A stretch of 16,228 nucleotides of DNA from Prevotellaceae bacterium UBA1710 (lineage in GTDB: Bacteria; Bacteroidota; Bacteroidia; Bacteroidales; Bacteroidaceae). The DNA lies in contig DCJC01000001.1 of assembly GCA_002317355.1 (NCBI GenBank), forward strand, positions 11,618 through 27,845. The letters run 5' to 3'. Under the pieces are notes generated by a model, which saw only the letters and a list, made by a program, of their open reading frames with translations, made no database searches and was not told where the DNA came from. The translations under genes were made by a program, and so were the position numbers. Of this stretch, positions 1 through 7,300 are shown one piece after another; positions within the stretch are counted from its first letter, which is position 1, and every line of letters begins with the position of its first letter.

Positions 1-149
1 TTTTTCTTTGAGCCGCTTTTACTCATCTTGCTGGCTATTTTTGTTTCATTCATCGGTCGAGATGCCCGCATCACTCCCTCTTCATGAAGCAAAAATATCT
101 CAACAATCTGAACAAAATCGTCCGTAGTTATTATTTCACCATCACTTAA
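1..149. repeat. MITE-like repeat copy 1, truncated by the window edge
   Basis: This is the right-hand part of a short non-coding element whose complete copy lies at 7301-7489. A 42-bp stretch at 47-88 is identical to 7386-7427, and similarity continues on both sides. The right terminal inverted repeat is at 115-149 and ends in CACTTAA. The core contains the small hairpin GATGCCCGCATC. The left end lies outside the window. The element stops about 40 bp before the greA -7 box, so it forms the upstream border of that promoter. I see no coding capacity. Confidence 0.8.
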
Positions 150-194
150 TTATGAATTTTGAATTAAGAATTTCAAAAAAAATTATTATCTTTG
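145..194 (+). promoter_or_regulatory. greA promoter (Bacteroidetes -7 box) with AT-rich inverted repeat
   Basis: TATCTTTG at 187-194 matches the Bacteroidetes -7 consensus TAnnTTTG and would start transcription about 15 nt before the greA ATG. The nearest TTTG (158-161) is 25 nt upstream, longer than the usual 19-21, so the -33 box is uncertain. CTTAATT (145-151) and AATTAAG (162-168) form an AT-rich inverted repeat in the same stretch. Confidence 0.65.
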
Positions 195-216
195 CAGCAA
201 AATTAGAAAATAAGAT

Positions 217-681
217 ATGGAATATATGTCTCAAGAAGGCTATGACAAACTCGTAGCCGAACTTCAGGAAATGATAAATGTTGAGTTGCCAAGAGTAAAG
301 GATGCTATTGCAGAAGCTCGTGACAAAGGTGATCTCAGCGAGAATTTTGAGTATCATGCTGCTAAGCGTGAGCAAGGAAAGCTTCTGAGCAGAATAAGCT
401 ATAAGCAGAAGATTCTTGAGAATGCAAGAGTTGTGGACACCTCTGTTCTTGTAAGTGATACCGTAGGATTGTTGCGTAAGGTGGAGATGACTAATTTAGG
501 CAACAATGCTAAGATGGCATACACTATCGTTAATCCTCATGAGGCAAATCTCAAGGAGGGTAAGATTTCAATCAAATCTCCTATTGCAGATGCATTGCTT
601 GGCAAGAAGGTAGGTGATGTAGTTGAGGCTCATGTTCCTTCAGGTGTTATCAAATTGAGAATTGACAATATCACACTATAA
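217..681 (+). CDS. greA: Transcription elongation factor GreA
   Basis: The 154-residue product matches GreA in length and layout. GreA enters the secondary channel of backtracked RNA polymerase and stimulates cleavage of the extruded RNA 3' end. Residues 1-75 form the N-terminal coiled coil. Its tip reads ARDKGDLSENFEY (34-46) and places the two family acidic residues at D39 and E42. The rest is the FKBP-like C-terminal domain that contacts polymerase. ATG at 217 lies about 15 nt after the predicted transcription start. A second in-frame Met at residue 4 is possible and would change little. The gene leads a tight + strand cluster, with the next start codon 2 nt after its stop. Identification is by family pattern and secure. 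Confidence 0.96.
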   Translation: MEYMSQEGYDKLVAELQEMINVELPRVKDAIAEARDKGDLSENFEYHAAKREQGKLLSRISYKQKILENARVVDTSVLVSDTVGLLRKVEMTNLGNNAKMAYTIVNPHEANLKEGKISIKSPIADALLGKKVGDVVEAHVPSGVIKLRIDNITL

Positions 682-683
682 TT

Positions 684-1208
684 ATGCAGACAGATAGAAT
701 ATTACTTCGCAGATGGATGGAGAGTGATGCAGAATCGCTCTTCAAATATGCTTCAGATCCAGATGTTGGGCCACGAGCAGGATGGCCTGTGCATCAATCT
801 GTAGAGGAAAGTCTTGAAGTTATTCGTAATATCTTCAGCAACGATACCACATGGGCAATTGTTCTCAAGGAAACTAATGAGGCTATTGGTTGTATGGGGT
901 ATTTCACTCAGGCAACAAGTAATATTCCTATTGGTGAGAATGACTGCGAAATAGGGTATTGGGTAGGAAAGCCTTACTGGAATAAGGGTATCTGTACAGA
1001 GGCTCTCAGATTGATGCTTGACTATTGCATCAATGAGAAGCACTATGAGAATATCTGGTCGGATCATTTCATAGGAAATCCTGCATCTGGAAGGGTTATG
1101 GAGAAATGCGGATTCAAGGATACAGGTAAACTCAACAGATGCAGCAATCTCTTAGGAGGCGACAAAGATATGGTGAGGATCTATAAACTCATGGATTATG
1201 GAACATAA
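684..1208 (+). CDS. GNAT-family N-acetyltransferase (RimJ/RimL type)
   Basis: The 174-residue product has the N-terminal pattern of the RimJ/RimL branch (TDRILLRRW, residues 3-11). It carries the acetyl-CoA binding region at 89-108, including YWNKGICTEAL (98-108), where the family usually has a W-x-K/R-G-x-A/G-T-E-A pattern. NPASGRVMEKCGF (132-144) is the conserved segment after the core strand. These enzymes transfer acetyl from acetyl-CoA to an amine, often a protein N-terminus, amino sugar or antibiotic, but the substrate cannot be read from sequence. The ATG follows the greA stop by 2 nt, and the last 11 nt overlap the start of the FtsZ-like gene, so co-transcription and translational coupling are likely. 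No signal peptide is seen, so it is presumably cytoplasmic. Confidence 0.88.
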   Translation: MQTDRILLRRWMESDAESLFKYASDPDVGPRAGWPVHQSVEESLEVIRNIFSNDTTWAIVLKETNEAIGCMGYFTQATSNIPIGENDCEIGYWVGKPYWNKGICTEALRLMLDYCINEKHYENIWSDHFIGNPASGRVMEKCGFKDTGKLNRCSNLLGGDKDMVRIYKLMDYGT

Positions 1209-2403
1209 TGTTCTTTTAGATGAAAATATCCTTGATGTATTCGGGCCTGTAGAAGACACAACAACCGATATTATAAAAGTTGTTGGCGTTGGAGGGGGCG
1301 GATGTAATGCTGTTGGTTATATGTATCGTGAAGGCATGAAGAGTGTGACTTTTGCCGTTTGCAATACCGACAGTAAGAGTCTTTCTATCAGCCCAGTTCC
1401 AACCAAGATAATGCTTGGAAAGAACGGACATGGTGCAGGAGCAGATCCCGAGATAGGACGTACTGAGGCAGAACAGAACGTTGAAGACATAAAGAAACTA
1501 TTCAGCGACCACACCAAGATGGTGTTCATTGTAGCAACAATGGGAGGTGGTACGGGAACAGGTGCTGGTCCTTTGGTGGCAAAAATCGCAAAGGAGATGG
1601 GTATGCTCACAATAGGCATCGTTACCCTACCCTTCTACTTCGAGAAGCGCCCGAAGATTGTGAGAGCACTTAATGGTATTGAGGAAATGCGTTCTAATGT
1701 GGATGCTTTGCTCATCATCAATAACGAACAGATATCAAATGTCTATAACGATTCGCACATACCAGTTAGTGAAGCTTTACGTAGAGCAGATGAGGTGATG
1801 GCTACTGCCGTTAGAAGTATCTCAGAACTCATCACTCTCAATGGTAAGATTCAGACGGACTTTGCAGATGTGAAGACAACGATGCGAAATGGTGGTGGTG
1901 CCATTATGTCGATTGGTAGAGCTTCTGGTGCAAATCGTGTGCAGGATGCTGTCCTTGATGCCCTCAACTCACCATTACTCTATGGTTGTGATATCAGTAA
2001 GGCAACCAGAATATTGTTCAACATCTACACAAGTAGCGAGCACGAGTTGTATGTGGATGAGATAGAAGCTATTGATGCTTTCACGGATGAACTCGACCCA
2101 AATATTGATGTTATCTGGGGTATGGCTATTGATGAAACCCTTGATGCTGATGCCAAGATAACGATTCTGGCAACTGGTTTCGACAATTCACTTCTCATAC
2201 CTAAAACGGGAAATGAGGATGACCTCTCTATTGATGATGTGATATTCCGACTATATGGCAAAAGCAGAGAGATAAAAACAGAGAAACAAATGCCTATAGA
2301 ACAAGAAGAGCCTAAGAACGTTAATCCACAACGCGATTTCCTTTCAAGGGTTAGAAACCGTATTCTCAAGGGCATTAATTCTATCACAACTCCTGAAGAG
2401 TAA
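1198..2403 (+). CDS. Divergent FtsZ-family tubulin-like GTPase
   Basis: The 401-residue product is clearly of the FtsZ family, the cytoplasmic GTPases that polymerise into the division ring. It has the glycine-rich T1 loop VGVGGGGCNAVG (31-40 core), NTDSK (56-60) and the tubulin signature GGGTGTGAG (116-124). The T7 loop DFADV (221-225) keeps both catalytic acids, D221 and D224. The position of the usual T7 Asn (E. coli N207) is Gln (Q219). The GTPase core ends near residue 330, followed by a linker of about 50 residues and a basic amphipathic segment (379-396). The typical FtsA/ZipA-binding tail is not obvious. The neighbours are greA and an acetyltransferase, not ftsQ, ftsA or mur genes. 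From this context and the altered loop I infer an FtsZ paralogue. If the genome has no other ftsZ, it would be the division FtsZ itself. Confidence 0.9.
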   Translation: MEHNVLLDENILDVFGPVEDTTTDIIKVVGVGGGGCNAVGYMYREGMKSVTFAVCNTDSKSLSISPVPTKIMLGKNGHGAGADPEIGRTEAEQNVEDIKKLFSDHTKMVFIVATMGGGTGTGAGPLVAKIAKEMGMLTIGIVTLPFYFEKRPKIVRALNGIEEMRSNVDALLIINNEQISNVYNDSHIPVSEALRRADEVMATAVRSISELITLNGKIQTDFADVKTTMRNGGGAIMSIGRASGANRVQDAVLDALNSPLLYGCDISKATRILFNIYTSSEHELYVDEIEAIDAFTDELDPNIDVIWGMAIDETLDADAKITILATGFDNSLLIPKTGNEDDLSIDDVIFRLYGKSREIKTEKQMPIEQEEPKNVNPQRDFLSRVRNRILKGINSITTPEE

Positions 2404-2455
2404 TTGGTACTTAGTAACTTGTAATTTATTATTATATTTAACCCAAATTGTTTGA

Positions 2456-3253
2456 ATGAAGAAGCTATTTACATTTGCAGCAGCATCACTTATGATGTTG
2501 TCTTGCGCACAGAAAGCAGAGAGTGGTTCACAACAACCTAAGGAACCAACAGTTATTACTTGGATTGAGGACAAACCAGGTCCTTCAAAGCAAGGGCACA
2601 ACACTTTCCCTGAAGTACCAGATTCATTATGGAATGCTCTCGGACTTAAGGATGGTGTACCTTCAAGTATGAGTTGTTTTTTACTTAAAGCAGAGGGCAA
2701 GACCATTTTGCTCGATGCAGGACTTGGTGCTCCATTCAGCCAGCTCATTCCTAAGCTTGCTGAGGCAGGTATTAAGCCAGAGGATCTTGGCCTTATCTAC
2801 ATCACTCACATGCATGGAGATCATATTGGTGGTTTGCTTAAGGATGGTAAAGTGGTATTCCCTAATGCAGAACTTTATATCAACCGTGTTGAAGCTGAGG
2901 CTTGGCAGGCAATGGATGACAAGAAGAGTGAGCAGGCAAAGAACGTTCTTGCTGCCTACAAGGATCATCTGCATCAATTCGAGGCAGGCGATACATTAGA
3001 AGGTGGTGTTGTTACTATTGCTGCATACGGTCATACTCCAGGTCATACTCTCTATCAGAAGGATAGTATTCTCGTTATTGCAGATTTGATGCATGGTGCA
3101 GAATTGCAGTTGAAGTATCCTGAATATTGCCCATTCTTTGATATGGATCCAAAGGCTGCAACAGAATCACGCATCCGCATCTTGAAATATGCTCGTGAGA
3201 ACAATCTCACAATGTATGGCATGCATTTGCCAGATCCAGGATATGTGAAGTAG
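2456..3253 (+). CDS. Metallo-beta-lactamase-fold hydrolase, probable lipoprotein
   Basis: The 265-residue product starts with a lipoprotein-type signal peptide: MKK, a hydrophobic stretch, then LMMLSC with the lipidated Cys at residue 17. It is probably anchored on the periplasmic side or at the surface. The MBL-fold metal motif THMHGDH (117-123) supplies H118, H120, D122 and H123. Further ligands are H197 in GHTPGHT, D210 and H257 near the C-terminus. This is the complete dinuclear metal set of the superfamily, which includes lactonases, glyoxalase II-like thioesterases and phosphodiesterases. The substrate is not determinable. The region 2404-2455 holds no convincing promoter (TATATTTA is a weak -7 candidate), so it may be read from the upstream cluster. 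Its last 47 bp overlap the 3' end of the opposing HAD gene. Confidence 0.9.
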   Translation: MKKLFTFAAASLMMLSCAQKAESGSQQPKEPTVITWIEDKPGPSKQGHNTFPEVPDSLWNALGLKDGVPSSMSCFLLKAEGKTILLDAGLGAPFSQLIPKLAEAGIKPEDLGLIYITHMHGDHIGGLLKDGKVVFPNAELYINRVEAEAWQAMDDKKSEQAKNVLAAYKDHLHQFEAGDTLEGGVVTIAAYGHTPGHTLYQKDSILVIADLMHGAELQLKYPEYCPFFDMDPKAATESRIRILKYARENNLTMYGMHLPDPGYVK

Positions 3254-3929
3254 CGGTTGGTTGATACCCATCACCTATCAACAACGATAGTATTTCAGAA
3301 AAGTCGGTGCAAATATAGTTTGCTCCGGCTTTTTCAAATTCATCCCTATCGCCATAACCATAGAGTACTGCCATAGAGTCGATATTACATTCCTTAGCAC
3401 CTATGATATCAAACTTACGATCGCCAATCATAAGTATCTTACTCCTATCCGTAATGCCTTGAGCAGCAAGTCCTGCATTAATGACATCAGCCTTAGTATG
3501 AAGAGTTCCTGCGTCATCACGACCAGCAATAAAGTCAAAGTATTCACGCAAGCCAAATTCATCTGCAACTCTATCTGCCTGAATCTGCATCTTACTTGTT
3601 GCAATACCCATTACATAGCCCCTCCTGCGTATTTCTCCAAGAAAATCAAGCACACCTTCATAAAGATGCTGCTCAACCCATCCTTCATTGAAATATCTCT
3701 CGCGGTATTTTGCAACAGCCTTGGCAGCATCTTCATCATTAAAGCCATAGAACATCTTAAAGGAATCCTCAAGAGGAGGTCCTACAAATGGTCGAAGAGA
3801 ATTGAGATCTGTTACCTCTATACCAAAGTGAGCCAATGAGTATTGGGCACATTTCATAATACCCTCACCACTATCTATAAGTGTGCCGTCAAGATCGAAA
3901 AGCAGTATTTTATAATCTAATTTCTTCAT
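3207..3929 (-). CDS. HAD-superfamily phosphatase, phosphoglycolate phosphatase-like
   Basis: I start the gene at ATG 3929, giving 240 residues. An upstream in-frame Met (3959) lies inside the dapA terminator hairpin, and the canonical N-terminus begins MKKLDYKILLFDLDGT. Motif I FDLDGT gives nucleophile D12 and acid/base D14. Motif II is ATSK (110-113). The C-terminal motif GDRKFD (169-174) supplies the Mg2+-binding acids D170 and D174. An alpha-helical cap at about 20-90 is typical of the Gph/PpaX subgroup, which dephosphorylates phosphoglycolate, pyrophosphate or small sugar phosphates. Exact substrate unknown. It lies downstream of dapA with a hairpin between them. The C-terminal tail overlaps the facing hydrolase gene by 47 bp. 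Confidence 0.88.
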   Translation of the reverse strand: MKKLDYKILLFDLDGTLIDSGEGIMKCAQYSLAHFGIEVTDLNSLRPFVGPPLEDSFKMFYGFNDEDAAKAVAKYRERYFNEGWVEQHLYEGVLDFLGEIRRRGYVMGIATSKMQIQADRVADEFGLREYFDFIAGRDDAGTLHTKADVINAGLAAQGITDRSKILMIGDRKFDIIGAKECNIDSMAVLYGYGDRDEFEKAGANYICTDFSEILSLLIGDGYQPTATSHILDLANACHTL

Positions 3930-3943
3930 ATCCTTTAATGAAC

Positions 3944-3979
3944 AAAATAGGACCTGCAACTACTTGCAAGCCCTATTTT
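3944..3979 (-). terminator. Stem-loop between dapA and the HAD gene
   Basis: AAAATAGG (3944-3951) pairs perfectly with CCTATTTT (3972-3979), and the inner sequence can add TTGCAA-type pairing. On the - strand it follows the dapA stop by about 22 nt and its 3' arm is U-rich, as in an intrinsic terminator. It ends only 15 nt before the HAD start codon, so it may attenuate and not fully stop transcription into that gene. Confidence 0.6.
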
Positions 3980-4001
3980 AATTTTTATTATGTCAAAAGA
4001 A

Positions 4002-4886
4002 CTACAGCTTGAGTTCCTTGATGATGCTTGAAATCTTCTGCAATGTTGTTACTCGTGTTGGAACGAGTGGCAGACGAAGCTGGTTCTTGATGAAGCCCAT
4101 CTCTGTGAGAAGTGCCTTTACACCTGCTGGGTTACCGTCAACGAAGAGAAGTGAGTAGAGATCGGTGAACTTATGGTGAATCTTCTGAGCAGCCTCAAAC
4201 TCGCCATTGAACTCAAGGCGAATCATGCGTGAGAACTCCTTTGGAAGAGCGTTACCGATAACTGAGATAACACCTACAGCACCACACGCAATCATTGGGA
4301 AGGTAAGAGCGTCATCACCGCTGAGCACCTCGAAGTCGTTTGGCTTGTACTTGATAATCTCATCCACCTGCTCGAGTGAACCTGATGCCTCCTTGATAGC
4401 AACGATGTTGTTGCATTCCTTAGCAAGACGGCATGTTGTCTCAGGCTTGAGGTTGATACCTGTACGACCAGGTACGTTGTAGAGAACAACAGGAAGCTCT
4501 GTAGCATCAGCGATAGCCTTGAAGTGCTGATAGAGACCTTCCTGAGAAGGCTTGTTGTAGTAAGGACAAACAGAAAGGATACCATCGATACCAGCGAAAT
4601 CACCAGTCTTGAGTTCCTCTACAACAGCAGCTGTATTATTACCTCCGCAACCCATAAGGATAGGCACACGACCTGCCACCTGCTTTACGATGGCGCTCTT
4701 GATCTTAGCCTTCTCTTCGAGAGAAAGACATGGAGTCTCGCCTGTTGTAGCGAGAATACAGAAGAAATCAGCACCATTGCTCAACTGATAGTCGACAAGA
4801 CGAGAGAGAGACTCGAAATCAACAGCTCCGTCTTCGGTGAAAGGGGTGACAAGTGCGATACCAAGACCGCGGAAGATATTATTCAT
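4002..4886 (-). CDS. dapA: 4-hydroxy-tetrahydrodipicolinate synthase
   Basis: The 294-residue product has the normal DapA length and TIM-barrel layout. DapA condenses pyruvate with L-aspartate semialdehyde, the first committed step of the diaminopimelate/lysine pathway feeding peptidoglycan. K165 in VAIKEASGS is the Schiff-base lysine. Y136 and R141 in LYNVPGRTG, the TTGET motif (47-51) and Y110 in PYYNKP complete the expected active site, including the tyrosine donated across the tight dimer. ATG 4886 is about 40 nt downstream of a TAACTTTG -7 box. It is followed by a stem-loop and then the HAD phosphatase gene. The related N-acetylneuraminate lyase is less likely, given the full DapA residue set. 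Confidence 0.95.
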   Translation of the reverse strand: MNNIFRGLGIALVTPFTEDGAVDFESLSRLVDYQLSNGADFFCILATTGETPCLSLEEKAKIKSAIVKQVAGRVPILMGCGGNNTAAVVEELKTGDFAGIDGILSVCPYYNKPSQEGLYQHFKAIADATELPVVLYNVPGRTGINLKPETTCRLAKECNNIVAIKEASGSLEQVDEIIKYKPNDFEVLSGDDALTFPMIACGAVGVISVIGNALPKEFSRMIRLEFNGEFEAAQKIHHKFTDLYSLLFVDGNPAGVKALLTEMGFIKNQLRLPLVPTRVTTLQKISSIIKELKL

Positions 4887-4925
4887 TTTGTATTGATTTT
4901 ACTTACCTAAATTACAATTTGGATG

Positions 4926-4933
4926 CAAAGTTA
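4926..4933 (-). promoter_or_regulatory. dapA -7 box
   Basis: Reading on the - strand, TAACTTTG matches TAnnTTTG, about 40 nt before the dapA ATG. No clean TTTG is seen at 19-21 nt upstream, so only the -7 element is supported. Confidence 0.6.
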
Positions 4934-4992
4934 GTGTTTTTTCCTTACATTCGTGCATAAAATGGTGATTTTTTTCCATATATTCTTCATTT

Positions 4993-5027
4993 TTAGTGAT
5001 GGTAAAATAATAACTTACTCTCGATTT
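4993..5027. repeat. Solitary terminal repeat of the MITE-like family
   Basis: Starting TTAGTGATGGTAAAATAATA, this stretch closely matches the reverse complement of the right end of copy 1 (115-149), ending in CGATTT in both. The element core does not follow it and no partner terminal repeat is seen before 5364. It is either a decayed copy, or one end of a different internal sequence using the same termini. It lies in the divergent region between dapA and the aquaporin gene. Confidence 0.6.
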
Positions 5028-5077
5028 CTGCATCATATACATGAAATATAAGGTATAGTCACTCAACTTTCGCAGAG

Positions 5078-5160
5078 ATGTTCATTGATGTTTCTATATG
5101 TTGAGCCGTCAGGCGACTATTCAAGAAGTCGTCGCTATGCCCCTGAACATCTATGAACAT
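5078..5160. repeat. Separated 15-bp inverted repeat in the dapA/aquaporin intergenic region
   Basis: ATGTTCATTGATGTT (5078-5092) and AACATCTATGAACAT (5146-5160) are inverted copies with 14 of 15 matches, 53 bp apart. The intervening DNA has a further small stem, CGACT...AGTCG. It could be a bipartite protein-binding site, a stem-loop at the end of a transcript, or a mobile-element relic. Nothing decides between them. The remaining AT-rich DNA from 5161 to 5302 shows no gene. Confidence 0.5.
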
Positions 5161-5302
5161 TTACAAACATAAAAAATGTTTTGTTTTCCATTTTTTCTTT
5201 TGTATTTTAACGCGAAAGCAAATCAACATCATCCAGACTCAGAATTGTCATTTTGTAATATTTTCGTCTTTATACTGCAATATTTCGTTATCACAAGCGA
5301 GA

Positions 5303-5334
5303 TTTGGTAGTATAAAATATTTATTGTATATTTG
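5303..5334 (+). promoter_or_regulatory. Promoter of the aquaporin-GTPase operon
   Basis: TTTG (5303-5306), 20 nt, then TATATTTG (5327-5334) is a textbook match to the Bacteroidetes housekeeping sigma consensus. It lies about 30 nt upstream of the aquaporin ATG. Confidence 0.8.
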
Positions 5335-5364
5335 CACCAAATTTAAGACTAAAAAAAACGATAG

Positions 5365-6174
5365 ATGGAAAAAGACTTTATTGGAGAATTGATGGGAACA
5401 TTCATTCTCACATTTTTTGGATGCTCAAGTGTAGCGGTAGCCGTGTTGTTTGGAGAATATAACAGTATTTTCCAGATAGGTATAGTATGGGGATTGGCTG
5501 TCACACTTGCTATCTTCCTTACACGCAATATTTGTTGCGCACATCTCAATCCTGCAGTTTCAGTTGCTATGGTTGTGTGCGGAAGAATGAATGTCAAGAA
5601 ACTGCCTTCATATCTTGGAGCACAGTTTTGTGGCGCTATTCTTGCCGGACTTATGCTATATCTACTCTTCTCACCTTCCATTGAACAATACGAAATGGCG
5701 CACAATATAGTCAGAGGAGCGAAGGAATCTGTAGATACAGCGAGAATGTTTGGTGAGTTCTACCCCAACCCGGGAGATGCAACTTCAGTTGTTAGTTTGC
5801 CACATGCCATGCTGGCGGAAGGATTTGGTACATTCCTGCTTGCATTGTTTATCTTCGGCTTAACAGAAGACTGCAACGTAGGAAGACCATCATCAGATCT
5901 TCAACCTCTCTTTATTGGACTTACAGTTTCCAGCATTATCTTCTTCATAGCACCTCTTACACAGGCAGGACTCAATCCAGCACGTGACTTCGGGCCACGA
6001 CTTGTAGCGTATATTTTCGGCTGGAAGGAAAATGCTCTTCCTGATGCCGTAGGAGGTTGGTTCTGGGTATATATCCTTGCTCCAATCATTGGTTCGTCAA
6101 CAGCAGCATTGTTCTTCAAGTACGTTCTTGAACCAATTAACAACAAGAAGAATAACCAATGTGGATGTAAGTAA
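5365..6174 (+). CDS. MIP-family aquaporin/aquaglyceroporin
   Basis: The 269-residue product is a major intrinsic protein: six hydrophobic segments and two half-helices carrying the NPA boxes, HLNPAV (N62-P63-A64) and GLNPARD (N204-P205-A206-R207-D208). The Asp after the second NPAR is the mark of the glycerol-facilitator branch, so passive passage of glycerol or similar small neutral solutes across the inner membrane is more likely than water only. The insert at about 104-145 is a long extramembrane loop. The tail ends NNQCGCK, an unusual Cys-Gly-Cys that could bind metal, though this is inference. No glycerol kinase or glycerol dehydrogenase gene is adjacent. Instead a CobW-like GTPase follows after 25 nt, in the same transcription unit. 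Confidence 0.92.
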   Translation: MEKDFIGELMGTFILTFFGCSSVAVAVLFGEYNSIFQIGIVWGLAVTLAIFLTRNICCAHLNPAVSVAMVVCGRMNVKKLPSYLGAQFCGAILAGLMLYLLFSPSIEQYEMAHNIVRGAKESVDTARMFGEFYPNPGDATSVVSLPHAMLAEGFGTFLLALFIFGLTEDCNVGRPSSDLQPLFIGLTVSSIIFFIAPLTQAGLNPARDFGPRLVAYIFGWKENALPDAVGGWFWVYILAPIIGSSTAALFFKYVLEPINNKKNNQCGCK

Positions 6175-6199
6175 CAACGATAACAAAAACAAATATATA

Positions 6200-7282
6200 A
6201 TGAAGCAGACAAAACTTATTATTGCCGGTGGATTTCTTGGCGCTGGCAAAACCACCCTTATATGGGAGGTGGCTCAGAGGCTTATGGCAAAGGGCCTTCG
6301 TGTGGGACTTGTAACTAACGACCAGGCTCCTGAACTTGTGGATAGTCAGTTGCTCAGGCAAGCAGACCTCAAGGTTGCTGAGGTGGCTGGTAGCTGCTTT
6401 TGCTGTAACTTCAATGGCTTTATTGATGCAATCAAATCTTTGCGTTCTGATATTGAGGCCGATGTCATTCTTGCAGAGCCAGTTGGAAGTTGTGCAGACC
6501 TGACAGCTACGATTGTTCGTCCTTTGAAACAATTCCATAATACTGAGGTTATTGTATCTCCTCTTACCGTATTGAGTGATCCTATTAGACTCAAATCAAT
6601 ACTTTATGGTGGAGATGGCGGTCTGCATGAGGATGCTGCATATATCTATCGCAAGCAGTTGGAGGAGAGTGAGGTGATTCTTATTACCAAGACCGATCTG
6701 ATCAGCGAAGAAGAACTGAAAAAACTTGTGAAGGACACAAAGAATTGTTTCCATGGCACAAAAGTAATGACAGTAAGCTCTCACAATGGAAATGGCGTGA
6801 ATGAATGGTTTGAGGATGTAGCAAACCGTCAGGGTGAAGGCACAAAGATCCTTGACATCAATTATGACACTTACGCTCATGGAGAGGCTGTTCTTGGATG
6901 GCTTAACGGTACTGTGGCATTAACTGGCAAGCATGCTTTCTGGGATTCACTCCTAAAGGACATCATGAAAGGTCTTGTGCAAGTTATAAAGGACAAGAAA
7001 CTTAATGTCGGGCACATCAAGGTTATTGCCGAGAATGGCAAGAAATATGCCGTGGCAAATATCACGGGTGATGTTTCCACACTTCAGGTTCGCGGCTCAG
7101 CTGGTATGAGCGACAACCTCAAGCTGATTATCAATGCTCGTGTTGAGACTTCTCCAGAGCAGCTTGATGAAATCGTAAAGCAGGTTCTCGTAGATGCCAT
7201 AGGAGACAAATATCAGGACGAGATTCTTGCATGGAGATATCTCATGCCTGGACGACCAAATCCTACACATAGAATTGTGTAA
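6200..7282 (+). CDS. CobW/P47K-family (COG0523) G3E GTPase
   Basis: The gene is read from ATG 6200 (360 residues). In-frame sequence upstream overlaps the aquaporin coding region and is not family-like. The N-terminal G domain has Walker A GGFLGAGKTT (10-19), the putative metal-binding motif CFCC (66-69; family pattern CxCC), a switch-type AEPVG (92-96) and the guanine-specificity element TKTD (163-166, usually NKxD). Members act as GTP-dependent metal chaperones or insertases for Zn, Co, Ni or Fe, including activators of nitrile hydratase and cobalamin-related proteins. The client here is unknown. A C-terminal domain of about 140 residues differs from the standard CobW C-terminal domain as far as I can judge. 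It is 25 nt downstream of the aquaporin gene. Confidence 0.85.
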   Translation: MKQTKLIIAGGFLGAGKTTLIWEVAQRLMAKGLRVGLVTNDQAPELVDSQLLRQADLKVAEVAGSCFCCNFNGFIDAIKSLRSDIEADVILAEPVGSCADLTATIVRPLKQFHNTEVIVSPLTVLSDPIRLKSILYGGDGGLHEDAAYIYRKQLEESEVILITKTDLISEEELKKLVKDTKNCFHGTKVMTVSSHNGNGVNEWFEDVANRQGEGTKILDINYDTYAHGEAVLGWLNGTVALTGKHAFWDSLLKDIMKGLVQVIKDKKLNVGHIKVIAENGKKYAVANITGDVSTLQVRGSAGMSDNLKLIINARVETSPEQLDEIVKQVLVDAIGDKYQDEILAWRYLMPGRPNPTHRIV

Positions 7283-7300
7283 GCTGCATATCACGACTAT

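Noticed and set aside
6077..6199. Longer N-terminus for the CobW-like GTPase
   Set aside because: It would overlap the aquaporin coding region by about 98 bp and adds no family sequence. The Walker A motif sits correctly after ATG 6200.
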